Below, one piece after another: positions 1 to 8,402 of a DNA stretch of 64,000 nt. A program made the position numbers and the translations under genes. The notes below the pieces were generated by a model, which did no database searches, was not told the origin of the DNA, and worked only from the letters and a program-made list of their open reading frames with translations. Position 1 is the stretch's first letter. Each line of letters starts with the position of its first letter. The stretch comes from Daejeonella sp. (lineage in GTDB: Bacteria; Bacteroidota; Bacteroidia; Sphingobacteriales; Sphingobacteriaceae): assembly GCF_030695525.1 (NCBI RefSeq), contig NZ_JAUYSS010000040.1, positions 1-64,000 of the forward strand, given 5' to 3'.

Positions 1-19
1 TACAAAAAGAACATCCACC

Positions 20-33
20 CGTGTACGTAACCG
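20..33. promoter_or_regulatory. Putative LacI-family operator, site 1
   Basis: The 14-mer CGTGTACGTAACCG lies 51 bp upstream of the first amidohydrolase start. The identical 14-mer occurs in the opposite orientation at 8284-8297, and a relative lies beside the LacI gene (5602-5615). The sequence is a near-palindrome centred on ACGT, as is usual for LacI-type operators. Binding by the local LacI protein is inferred from position and sequence only. Confidence 0.6.
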
Positions 34-84
34 TATAAAAATCTTAACTTGGTTTATTGAATGTAATTTCTGTAAAAATTTTTT

Positions 85-1038
85 ATGTCAGACTATATTA
101 ACCGCAGAAAATTTGTTGCCAGATCAGCATTATCTGCTGCCGGACTCCTGGTATCTGAGCAAATTATGGGCATACCCAGGTCTGCTTGTTCAGAAAATGC
201 AATGAGTGTGGAAAATCCGGCCAAACCGTACAATCTGATGAAGGATGTGATGAACTATCGGAAACTTGATTCGCATGTTCACGCGCACCTCTTTGATGGT
301 GGTCCGGAGGGAAATATTTCTTTTGCCAACCGTTTGGGAATAGACAGGATGTATGTTTCATTACCGGCTTATAGTGGGGAGGGGACGCCCAAAGAATTCA
401 GGTCCTATAATGATTTAATGCTGAATTGCATGAAGCAGTATCCAGACCGTTTGATTGGACAGTTTACTCTGAATGCTATTTATCAGAAAGAGTCACTAGA
501 AGAAATAAAACGCTGTGTGGATATGGGTATGGTTGGATTAAAGGTTTATACTCAGTTAAAAATCAATGATCCATTGTTTTATCCAATCATAGAAAAGATG
601 ATCGATCTAAAGATGATCATCCATATGCACGCCTATGCCCAACTTGGACTTGGAGGTTATAGAATGAAGTATGATACCGGTATCAGGCCGAACACATCGA
701 TACCGGAAGATTTCGTAGAAATAGCTAAAAAGTACCCTGAAGCAATGTTCCAGTATGCGCATATTGGGGGCGGGGGCGACTGGGAATATGCATGTAAAAT
801 GTTTGCAAAATATCCAAATATTTATGTGGATACTTCGGGAAGTAATAATGCAGAAAATATGGTTGATTTTGCGGTAAAGTGCATGGGAGAAGATCGCGTT
901 TTCTTTGGATCGGATAATTGCTATTACCAAAGTGTTGGAAAGATCCTGGCAGCCGATCTTACAGAAGTACAGAAGAAAAAGGTTTTTTTTGATAATTACA
1001 ATGCTATATTAAAAAAATCAGGACGAAATGTTGATTGA
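85..1038 (+). CDS. Amidohydrolase (Amidohydrolase_2 type TIM-barrel hydrolase) with twin-arginine-like signal
   Basis: This is a metal-dependent hydrolase of the amidohydrolase superfamily. It has a Tat-like N-terminus (NRRKFVARSALSAAG, residues 6-20), so it is probably exported folded. The barrel begins with the metal-ligand motif HVHAH (about residues 64-68). HMHAYA (about 180), YAHIGGGG (about 227) and FFGSDN (about 276) follow and fit the later metal-binding strands of Amidohydrolase_2. At 317 aa it is of normal length. The stop overlaps the start of the next gene, a second amidohydrolase, by 11 bp, so they are probably co-translated. A putative LacI operator lies just upstream. The substrate is unknown. 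Confidence 0.85.
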   Translation: MSDYINRRKFVARSALSAAGLLVSEQIMGIPRSACSENAMSVENPAKPYNLMKDVMNYRKLDSHVHAHLFDGGPEGNISFANRLGIDRMYVSLPAYSGEGTPKEFRSYNDLMLNCMKQYPDRLIGQFTLNAIYQKESLEEIKRCVDMGMVGLKVYTQLKINDPLFYPIIEKMIDLKMIIHMHAYAQLGLGGYRMKYDTGIRPNTSIPEDFVEIAKKYPEAMFQYAHIGGGGDWEYACKMFAKYPNIYVDTSGSNNAENMVDFAVKCMGEDRVFFGSDNCYYQSVGKILAADLTEVQKKKVFFDNYNAILKKSGRNVD

Positions 1039-1834
1039 TATTAATGCCTACGTCGGCCATTGGCCATTTATGCAGCTCAAGCATAATACTTGTGATGCCC
1101 TCCATGAACGAATGAATAAATTTGGGGTGGATATTTCGGTAATCAGCAACCTGAATGGGATTTTTTATAAAAATACACAGTCAGCAAACGAAGAATTATT
1201 CGGGGAAATCAAATCCAAAGCTAAATTCCGGGATCGTTTTATTCCATTTGCTGTCATTAACCCTATTTATGCCGGCTGGCGGGATGATCTGGATTTTTGC
1301 ATTAACAAGTTTGGGTTTAAAGGAGTAAGAATTTATCCTAAATACCATGATTTCGAAATTCTGGATCCTGCATGTATTGAACTTGTAAAGCGGGTTCGTG
1401 ATTATGGATTGCCAGTTGCTTTTAATTTCAGGATGGTCGATAGCCGGCAACGTTCCTGGATCGATACAGCTTATGTAAAGGATAATGTGATCAGGGAATG
1501 GAATTTCAAGAATATTCTACCAATAATAAAAGCAGTTCCCGACGCAAAATACATGATTCTGAACTTTGCGAATGCAGCAGCGCTGAATGCTGAGGAAATG
1601 ACACTGGTTAAGAATGCTGATCTCTTATTTGATACTTCAGGCAGGACGATAACTAATATGTCTGATTTTCTGAAAATCTATGGATTCGATAAGTTTGCAT
1701 TCGGTACCCATTCACCGATTCTGGATTATCTGACAGGATTACTGCGAATTGAATCATTAGGTCAGGAAGAAGCGGATGATGCATTGAAAGAAATGTTAAG
1801 GTTTGGAAATGCTAAAAAAATATTATCTATATAA
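1028..1834 (+). CDS. Amidohydrolase family protein (cytoplasmic)
   Basis: This is a 268-aa Amidohydrolase_2-type protein. It starts with INAYVGHWPF (residues 4-13), a Bacteroidota variant of the first-strand motif in which the usual HxH is reduced. It ends with the DTSG and FGTHSP motifs typical of strands 7-8. No signal peptide is present, so unlike its overlapping upstream partner it should act in the cytoplasm. The pair may handle the same type of substrate on two sides of the inner membrane, or form a heteromer; this is inference. The missing metal ligands in strand 1 leave some doubt about activity. Confidence 0.8.
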   Translation: MLIDINAYVGHWPFMQLKHNTCDALHERMNKFGVDISVISNLNGIFYKNTQSANEELFGEIKSKAKFRDRFIPFAVINPIYAGWRDDLDFCINKFGFKGVRIYPKYHDFEILDPACIELVKRVRDYGLPVAFNFRMVDSRQRSWIDTAYVKDNVIREWNFKNILPIIKAVPDAKYMILNFANAAALNAEEMTLVKNADLLFDTSGRTITNMSDFLKIYGFDKFAFGTHSPILDYLTGLLRIESLGQEEADDALKEMLRFGNAKKILSI

Positions 1835-1885
1835 TTGTTTATCAGTAAATTATTTTTATATACCTAAATTAATTATTTATATAAA

Positions 1886-2914
1886 ATGATCTTTAAAAAT
1901 CGAATTAATCCGGGAATTATCTATGTATTAACACTTTTTTTTACTGTTAACTTGATTCCAATTGTCAAAGCGCAGGAAAGGATTGCAGACTGGATTCTGG
2001 AAACTCCAAATGCCGCATGGCAGGCAAGGGATTCACAGGGAGAACTGGTGTATAAAAACCAGCTCTGGATATTTGGAGGCTGGTTTAATTCTCAGGAAGC
2101 ACCGCCACGTGACGTTTGGAGTTCTTCTGATGGTAAAATCTGGAAAATGCATACAGATTCAGCGCCCTGGATCCATAGCGATCTGTCGATGTCTATAACT
2201 TTCAAAAATAAAATGTTTATGATGGGGGGATGGTATAATGGACGTCTGAAAGGCCATTCGGCAAGTAATATGGTATGGTCATCAAAAAATGGATATTACT
2301 GGAAGCTCGAAACCAATCAGGCGGCATGGTCACCGAGAATTGCCTCTGCTATAGTTGAATTCAAAGGGAAACTATGGATAATAGGTGGAACTGAGAATTA
2401 CTATTTTGGAGATCAAACTAGTCTTAAAAATGATGTCTGGTATTCTTCAAACGGCCGGGACTGGAAACTGGCCACTGCAGATGCTGGCTGGTCGCCACGG
2501 GCTTATCATCAGGCCGCTGTTTTAAACGGAAAAATTTATGTGTTTGGAGGTGGGAATTATGTTCCTGAGTATCATGCCAAAAATGATGTTTGGAGCTCTG
2601 AAGATGGTATTCACTGGACAAAACTGAGCAGTGCTGCACCCTGGCATGAGCGTTTATGGTTTTCATCGGTAGTCTATCGCGGTAGGATATGGGTACTAGC
2701 CGGATGGTCCAATAACCCATATAAGAATCATTCTGATGTTTGGAGCAGCAAAGATGGAATTACCTGGGAAGAGTTTAAATCAGAAAATGTCTGGAAAGGC
2801 CGTCATGAGCAATCAGCTTTTGTATTTCAGGATAAAATTTGGGTAGCAGGGGGTATGACACCACCATTGGTTAATGATGTTTGGTCGTTGAAATTACCGG
2901 AAGACTGGAGGTAG
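1886..2914 (+). CDS. Secreted kelch-like six-bladed beta-propeller protein
   Basis: This 342-aa protein has a signal peptide (about residues 1-29, ending KAQ). The rest is six repeats of roughly 50-55 residues. Each repeat contains a glycine pair (for example LWIFGGW, IYVFGGG) and a DVWSSxDGxxW motif followed by AxWxxR. These are kelch-type blades, predicting a six-bladed propeller. Such domains bind proteins or glycans; no catalytic residues are recognisable. It follows the two amidohydrolases on the same strand after 51 bp and is probably in their operon. It is the last gene before a convergent pair. Confidence 0.8.
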   Translation: MIFKNRINPGIIYVLTLFFTVNLIPIVKAQERIADWILETPNAAWQARDSQGELVYKNQLWIFGGWFNSQEAPPRDVWSSSDGKIWKMHTDSAPWIHSDLSMSITFKNKMFMMGGWYNGRLKGHSASNMVWSSKNGYYWKLETNQAAWSPRIASAIVEFKGKLWIIGGTENYYFGDQTSLKNDVWYSSNGRDWKLATADAGWSPRAYHQAAVLNGKIYVFGGGNYVPEYHAKNDVWSSEDGIHWTKLSSAAPWHERLWFSSVVYRGRIWVLAGWSNNPYKNHSDVWSSKDGITWEEFKSENVWKGRHEQSAFVFQDKIWVAGGMTPPLVNDVWSLKLPEDWR

Positions 2915-3035
2915 GAGTTCTTTAAGCTGAAAGCAGAAAGCAAAAAGCAAGTAACTGACCTTAAAGTACCATGATTATCGAATTTTCAATGAACCAATAT
3001 ATTGCTGCAACTGACAACAGATAACCGGCAACTAT

Positions 3036-3944
3036 TTAAGCTTTTCTGGAAAACCCACTAATTATTTCATTTGAAGTAACCGTGTACTGACCATACATTT
3101 CGAAAAATAGTAAGGCTCCATTGGTTTGGAGTAAACCAGCCTGTGTTTCTCTTGATTCCATTCCGGTAGTGCAATCCCGGATTACACTTACCTGATATCC
3201 CCGATAATTCATTTGTAATACACCGTAATCTCTGGTAATCAAACATGCGTTTGTATTAAAGCCGCCAAAAAACAGGAACAGTATACCTTTTTGTTTGCAG
3301 TAACGATGTAATTCTTCTCCATAGGCAACAACTGCCTCCTTATTCACAGGTACAACTTTAGGGTGAAAGGTCAGCGGTGTAAGTGCATTACGCTCGGCAT
3401 CTTTTGGTGTAGAAGGACGTCTGTATGAATTATATGGGCCGCTTAGATTTCGAAATTCTTTGGGTGGCCAGCTATCAGGAACAGGTTTTAACTCGGCCTC
3501 TGTCATTAGATTAACCCAGTTTGGATGTGTTTTTGCGACCTGAGGTGATGGACAATGGATTACTTCCATTCCGTACTCCCTGCAACTCTTTAAAAGTGGG
3601 ACATATTTTTCATTTATAATCTTTTCGGCCCTTTCTTCGGGTTCCTTAAGATAGTGCCGCTGCCAGACATCAAGTAAAACCAGTGCACATTGAGAAACCG
3701 GTATATTCCAGTCGAGAATGGCCTGTTTGGTGTTAAGCTCCAGCCATTCTTCTCCTTCATCCACTATCCAATTATGAAATCTGGGTTTAACATGAAGTTT
3801 TTCATTACTGATTGAATGTTCCGCCGTATTAAGCCTTTCTTCCGCAATAACAGGAATCGTTGTTCCAATTCCTAAAGCGGTTCCAAGTCCACCCAGTGAA
3901 GTTTTTTTAATAAAATCGCGTCTTGATGTATCTTTTGCAGTCAT
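3036..3944 (-). CDS. Isochorismatase-family cysteine hydrolase with twin-arginine-like signal
   Basis: This 302-aa protein has the Tat-like motif TSRRDFIKKTSLGG near the N-terminus. It is followed by an isochorismatase-like hydrolase fold: the strand-1 aspartate in ALVLLDVW and the nucleophile cysteine in GGFNTNACL, just before the helix that in this family carries it. The region between about residues 110 and 180 is longer than in small nicotinamidase-type members. The ATG at 3944 is preferred over the in-frame TTG at 3953. It lies downstream of, and in the same direction as, the alpha/alpha-toroid gene (56-bp gap), probably as one transcript from the LacI-site region. The substrate is unknown. 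Confidence 0.8.
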   Translation of the reverse strand: MTAKDTSRRDFIKKTSLGGLGTALGIGTTIPVIAEERLNTAEHSISNEKLHVKPRFHNWIVDEGEEWLELNTKQAILDWNIPVSQCALVLLDVWQRHYLKEPEERAEKIINEKYVPLLKSCREYGMEVIHCPSPQVAKTHPNWVNLMTEAELKPVPDSWPPKEFRNLSGPYNSYRRPSTPKDAERNALTPLTFHPKVVPVNKEAVVAYGEELHRYCKQKGILFLFFGGFNTNACLITRDYGVLQMNYRGYQVSVIRDCTTGMESRETQAGLLQTNGALLFFEMYGQYTVTSNEIISGFSRKA

Positions 3945-4000
3945 AATTATCAATGATCAATTTGAATTTACTAAATCTTTCTATAAAAGCCAATCCTGTC

Positions 4001-5545
4001 TTATTTAGATGCTGAAGAAATCGCTTTCATTTTGCGTTCCCATCTTAACAACTCTGCTGTAAAAGCAAGATTTTCTTGAGCCCTGTTCAAATAAGTCTTG
4101 CGGATCTCATGATATACTTCCGGATTAAAAGCGGCCAGCTCCAGCCATCCATGAAGTATAGGGAAGTAGGCAGCGTGATCGCCTCCTTTACCATCCACCG
4201 CCCGCCGTATCCCGCTTCTGTCGGGGAGAATCACATTCTTAAGCAGGGTATTTGAAAACCTCATGATATCCTCTTTAGTAAAAACTATCCCCGCACGTTT
4301 AGAAGCAATTACCATCGCAATATCAAGCACTCCATGTGAACTGTCCTCCACATTTGGTGAACCTTTATACACCATAACATTTGAAGAAAGCATATCTTCA
4401 GGTTTCCAACCGGTGGTAGTCATTGGTTCATACCAGTAGGTCCATACATACAGATCTGAATCCTGATTGTACTGTAAGCGGTTTTTCAGCAGGTTTGCCA
4501 TCTTTTCAGAACGCTCGAGATACTCCTTTTTACCAGTTAACCGATATAAGGCAAGTTGAGAACTGGTATGCATACCCAGAAAGTTGATAGGTTGTCCGAC
4601 ATTATCAGCCGGAAATGACTCTCCTCTTTCACAGGTTAAATAATAGCCTTCACCCTGATTCGGGCCATTTCGCCATAAGCGGGCCGATGCATCCCGGTAG
4701 GATTCCTCGGCAGCTTTTATGAAACGACTGGCAGCAGGGAGGAGTTCTTCTAATTCACTTTTTTGTCTTGCGAATTCTGCAAGTCTGAGCAGGGGGTTGT
4801 AAATTATACCCAGGTAGCCTGAATAAGCAAGTGGTATAGGCTCTAAGGTGATACTTTGTTTAACAGGAACTGATGATCCTGTGACTTTAACCCGGATGAG
4901 GTTTGATTTAATATCAACGAAATCTCCGGCACGGGTCGTATAAGGTGATAATGGATCATTCACTATTTTTTCAATGAACCGTTCATCATACGGATTCATG
5001 CTCAGATTCGAAAATGTTTCAGTTCGTTTAAAAAAACTGTTGCTTAATCTTAAATCGAAACGTCTTGACTCTGAATCAGGAATTAATTCGATAATAGTCA
5101 GATTATTGTTGGAGGAAGGGGTGGAGCGTATATTGATTGAAATTTTTCCAAAAACATCCAGTAGTTCTCCTTTTGCAACAACATATTTTAATCCCATGCT
5201 CCACGCCGGTCGGCTTTTTCCCGAACCATCGCTTACTCCACGAATGTCATCACGATGGCTTAGCATACGTTCACCCCGGCGTGCAACTTCCTTCAGATAA
5301 GCAGGATCATCGGTAGCCTCATACATATCCACAAGGGTTTCAAGGGTGGCAGCTTCGCCCCATGCCAAAGCACTACCGTCGGGTCTGGCATCCCATGGGT
5401 CTGCTTTGGGAAGCTTAGAGATCAGAAAATCTGCCCGGTATCTGCTTATTTCCAATGAATCGGTTTTTATAATTGAGTTTATCCTCTTTCCGGAAGCTAT
5501 AAATGGGATAACTAACATTAAAGAAATAAATAATATATTTTTCAT
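4001..5545 (-). CDS. Secreted protein of unknown function, probable alpha/alpha-toroid fold
   Basis: This 514-aa protein has an N-terminal signal peptide (about residues 1-19). It has no motif I can tie to a specific enzyme. Its helical segments resemble six-hairpin glycosidases and C5-epimerase C-terminal domains: the stretch with EAATLETLVDMYEATDDPAYL, then LALYRLTGKKEYLERSEKM, and DSSHGVLDIA near the end. A beta-rich insert (about residues 135-230) interrupts the helices. A role in sugar-acid or glycan chemistry fits the neighbourhood but is inference. It is divergent from the LacI gene, with a putative operator between them. Confidence 0.55.
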   Translation of the reverse strand: MKNILFISLMLVIPFIASGKRINSIIKTDSLEISRYRADFLISKLPKADPWDARPDGSALAWGEAATLETLVDMYEATDDPAYLKEVARRGERMLSHRDDIRGVSDGSGKSRPAWSMGLKYVVAKGELLDVFGKISINIRSTPSSNNNLTIIELIPDSESRRFDLRLSNSFFKRTETFSNLSMNPYDERFIEKIVNDPLSPYTTRAGDFVDIKSNLIRVKVTGSSVPVKQSITLEPIPLAYSGYLGIIYNPLLRLAEFARQKSELEELLPAASRFIKAAEESYRDASARLWRNGPNQGEGYYLTCERGESFPADNVGQPINFLGMHTSSQLALYRLTGKKEYLERSEKMANLLKNRLQYNQDSDLYVWTYWYEPMTTTGWKPEDMLSSNVMVYKGSPNVEDSSHGVLDIAMVIASKRAGIVFTKEDIMRFSNTLLKNVILPDRSGIRRAVDGKGGDHAAYFPILHGWLELAAFNPEVYHEIRKTYLNRAQENLAFTAELLRWERKMKAISSASK

Positions 5546-5601
5546 ATAAGGGATTGCTATTCTACAGCATTTAATAGGCTTTGTTTTTTAAGTTTTAATT
5601 A

Positions 5602-5615
5602 CGGGTACGTTAACG
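5602..5615. promoter_or_regulatory. Putative LacI-family operator, site 3
   Basis: CGGGTACGTTAACG matches the two other copies at 11 of 14 positions, including CGnGTACGT and the outer CG. It sits in the divergent intergenic region, 57 bp from the toroid gene start and 105 bp before lacI. It could serve both genes, including autoregulation. Confidence 0.5.
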
Positions 5616-5679
5616 AATATATAAAAAAAATGAAATGTTTCCTATAATTTGATTTGAAAAGCCATTGATAAAAGTTATT

Positions 5680-5712
5680 ATTGTGTAAGACATACACTAT
5701 AAAATATTTTTG
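5680..5712 (+). promoter_or_regulatory. Bacteroidota-type promoter of the LacI gene
   Basis: TATTTTTG at 5705-5712 is an exact match to the -7 consensus TAnnTTTG. ATTG lies 21 bp upstream (5680-5683) as a -33 element. The start codon at 5720 is only 8 bases past the box, predicting a leaderless or near-leaderless mRNA. Confidence 0.5.
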
Positions 5713-5719
5713 ATATTAT

Positions 5720-6781
5720 ATGAAAAAGCGAGTTACTGAACTTACGGGAGTAAAAGAAATTGCAAGGAGAGCGAATGTTTCAATAGCTACCGTCGATCGC
5801 GTACTTCATAACAGAAAAGGGGTTTCTAAACAGACTAAAGAAAAGATTCTTAGCATAATAGAAGAATTAAATTATGAACCTAACCTGCTTGCTCAAAGAC
5901 TAGCTTCCCGAAAAACACTCCGTTTAGCGACACTGGTACCTGAAATTTCAAAGGAAACCAGTTTTTGGGAGGCCCCATTGAAAGGTATAGAGCAGGCTGA
6001 TAAGGAAATCAAACAATTCGGAATTATAATTGATAAATATTTTTACGATCAGAATAAGATTGAATCGTTTGTAGAGCAAACAAAGATTATTCTTGAAAGT
6101 AAACCCGATGGGATTTTACTGGCACCTTCATTTATTGAGGAGTCTGTCAGTTTTACAGATAAGTGCCGGGAATTAAATATTCCTTATGTTCTGATTGATT
6201 CAGATCTTCCAAATGGTGGCAGCCTGAGTTATATCGGTCCAAATCTATATCATAGCGGCTACCTTGCTGCCCATTTGGTGAGTTATCTGGTAAAAAATGG
6301 TGAAAAAATACTCATAGTAAATATATCCAGGGAGATTGATAATCATCACCATCTATTAAAAAAGGAAGAAGGATTCAGGGCTTATTTTAACAAGCATAAT
6401 ATGCCTGATTCAATAATAAAAATCGATATCAGGGATACTGATCTTAAATCAATTGAAAAGTATCTGAGCAAAATATTTATTGAACATACTGATATAAAGA
6501 TTGTTTTTGTAACTAATTCAAGGGTTTCCAAGGTTGCTCACTTTATTGAAAACTCAAAAAAGGATGTGATTCTGATTGGGTATGATTTTCTGAAAGAGAA
6601 CATCATGTATATGGATAAAGGGATTATTGACTTTTTAGTTTGCCAAAAACCAAAACAACAGGGTTATCGGGGACTCATATCTCTTTATCAGCATCTTGCT
6701 TTTTCTTCCCCGGTAGAGAAGATATACTTTATGCCTATTGATATACTTACAAAAGAGAACAGCGCGTTCTATAGAAATTAG
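5720..6781 (+). CDS. LacI-family transcriptional regulator with periplasmic-binding-like sensor domain
   Basis: This is a 353-aa repressor/activator. The N-terminal helix-turn-helix (about residues 10-60) carries VKEIARRANVSIATVDRVLHN and the LacI hinge-like segment NYEPNLLAQRLASRKT. The rest is a type-1 periplasmic-binding-protein domain (SDLPNGGSLSYIGPN, about 165-180; LIGYDFLKENI, about 285) that should bind a sugar or sugar derivative. Three near-identical palindromes in the first 8.4 kb lie upstream of neighbouring transcription units and are its likely operators. The gene begins at a TAnnTTTG promoter with almost no leader. The effector is unknown. Confidence 0.9.
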   Translation: MKKRVTELTGVKEIARRANVSIATVDRVLHNRKGVSKQTKEKILSIIEELNYEPNLLAQRLASRKTLRLATLVPEISKETSFWEAPLKGIEQADKEIKQFGIIIDKYFYDQNKIESFVEQTKIILESKPDGILLAPSFIEESVSFTDKCRELNIPYVLIDSDLPNGGSLSYIGPNLYHSGYLAAHLVSYLVKNGEKILIVNISREIDNHHHLLKKEEGFRAYFNKHNMPDSIIKIDIRDTDLKSIEKYLSKIFIEHTDIKIVFVTNSRVSKVAHFIENSKKDVILIGYDFLKENIMYMDKGIIDFLVCQKPKQQGYRGLISLYQHLAFSSPVEKIYFMPIDILTKENSAFYRN

Positions 6782-6843
6782 ATTCAGATACTTTTTTGCT
6801 CCAGAAAAACAGGGGAAATGCTTCCCATTATCAGATTATTATC

Positions 6844-8241
6844 ATGAGAATTACCTTAAATTCTATTTATTCTATCCTTTGTTTTAGTATATTTTTAGTA
6901 AGCATTAACATTCAGGCTTTTGCTGCAGATTTCTATCCCCAGGCTGTTCAGGGGCAATTGAAACTGGCAACCTTTGATGTGGATGCAACCCCACCTGTTG
7001 GCAGTAGTTTAACTTATGATCCAATGATTAATAGCTGGGACCTGGGTTTGAGGGCAAAGGGTATAGTGATTTTAGGTGCCGGGGAACCCATTGTAATGTG
7101 CTCGGTTGACTGGATTGGGATTGCAAATGATAGTCAGGATGAGTTTAAGCGTATAATGGCAGAGGCTGCAGGTACGATTCCATCCCGTGTGGTAGTTCAT
7201 GCAATTCATCAGCATGATGCACCGACTTCGGATTTTGGTGCTGAACTTATGCTCAAAACAGCGGGATTGAGTCCTCTGGCTTTTGAAGGAGGCTACGCCA
7301 GAGACCTGGTCCAGCGCCTGGGACAGGCTATACGTAAATCCATAGCCAGCGCTGTTCCATTTACACATATCGGTACCGGACAGGCTGAAGTTTATAAAGT
7401 GGCTTCAAACCGCCGGATACTTGGTTCGAATGGAAAAGTTAAGTATACCCGAACTTCCGCTGCAAAAGATTCAGTTATTCGTGCAGCCCCCGAAGGACTG
7501 ATTGATCCAATGGTTTCTCTGATCAGTTTCTGGAATAATGATAAACCCATAGCTGTACTTAGTTATTACGCATCTCATCCCCAAAGTTATTACCGCACTG
7601 GGATTTCTAATCCGGATTTTCCGGGTATTGCACGTTTTATGCGTCAGCTTGCGGTTCCTGATGCATTGCATATTCATTTTAATGGAGCAGGAGGCAATCT
7701 TACGGCTGGAAAATATAATGATGGTGCTAAAGAAAACAGACTGATTCTTGCAGAGCGGCTGGCTGATGGAATGAAACGCGCATGGAATAATACCAAACTT
7801 GATCCGGTAAGTCCGGCTGCCGTGAACTGGACTATTGAACCGGTCGCCTTTAAGCCTGCAGCAGGTATAGAGAATCTTGAAACAGCAATGAAAACACAGA
7901 CTTCAGTTTTTTTATCAAACAATTTATCTAAATTGGTTTGGTTAAAGCGTTTAGAAGCAGGTAAAAAGATTGACATTTCATTGCTTAGTATCGGAAGGGC
8001 ACGAATCCTGCATCTTCCCGGTGAGCCTTTCGTAGAGTATCAGTTAGCTGCTAAGGCCGAGCGTCCGGATCTGTTCGTGGCTGTAGCCGGATATGGTGAT
8101 TATGCTGTTGGTTACATTGGAAATGCAATTGCCTATTCGCAGGGAGGTTATGAAACCGGACAGGCATCGGGCGTTACTGCCGAGGCAGAAGGAATCTTAA
8201 TGAAAGCCATTCACAAACTGTTGACAGGACAATCCAAATAA
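6844..8241 (+). CDS. Neutral/alkaline ceramidase-like secreted protein
   Basis: This 465-aa protein starts with a signal peptide ending AFAAD. The ATG at 6844 is chosen because an in-frame TTG 48 bases upstream would bury the signal. The body resembles the N-terminal catalytic domain of neutral/alkaline non-lysosomal ceramidases: TFDVDATPPVG near the start, VHAIHQHDAP (histidine ligands), YASHPQSYYR, FNGAGGNLT and a C-terminal GYGDYAVGYI. Bacteroidota and Planctomycetes have many such proteins in carbohydrate loci, so ceramide need not be the substrate. It follows lacI by 62 bp and may share its transcript. Confidence 0.75.
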   Translation: MRITLNSIYSILCFSIFLVSINIQAFAADFYPQAVQGQLKLATFDVDATPPVGSSLTYDPMINSWDLGLRAKGIVILGAGEPIVMCSVDWIGIANDSQDEFKRIMAEAAGTIPSRVVVHAIHQHDAPTSDFGAELMLKTAGLSPLAFEGGYARDLVQRLGQAIRKSIASAVPFTHIGTGQAEVYKVASNRRILGSNGKVKYTRTSAAKDSVIRAAPEGLIDPMVSLISFWNNDKPIAVLSYYASHPQSYYRTGISNPDFPGIARFMRQLAVPDALHIHFNGAGGNLTAGKYNDGAKENRLILAERLADGMKRAWNNTKLDPVSPAAVNWTIEPVAFKPAAGIENLETAMKTQTSVFLSNNLSKLVWLKRLEAGKKIDISLLSIGRARILHLPGEPFVEYQLAAKAERPDLFVAVAGYGDYAVGYIGNAIAYSQGGYETGQASGVTAEAEGILMKAIHKLLTGQSK

Positions 8242-8283
8242 GTACTGATCGCATTAAATTGTGATCCGATTTTTAAATAAATT

Positions 8284-8297
8284 CGGTTACGTACACG
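8284..8297. promoter_or_regulatory. Putative LacI-family operator, site 2
   Basis: CGGTTACGTACACG is the exact reverse complement of the site at 20-33. It lies in the 161-bp gap before the DegT-type gene, about 105 bp ahead of its ATG. It would place the DegT and Gfo/Idh genes under the same regulator. Confidence 0.6.
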
Positions 8298-8402
8298 CAT
8301 ATCTTTATATTAGGATATATTTTTTAACTCAGCAGCAATTTTGGCTTGAATCAGGGTTTCGAACAAAAATTCATCCCAGAATATCTGGATAAACATAATC
8401 TT

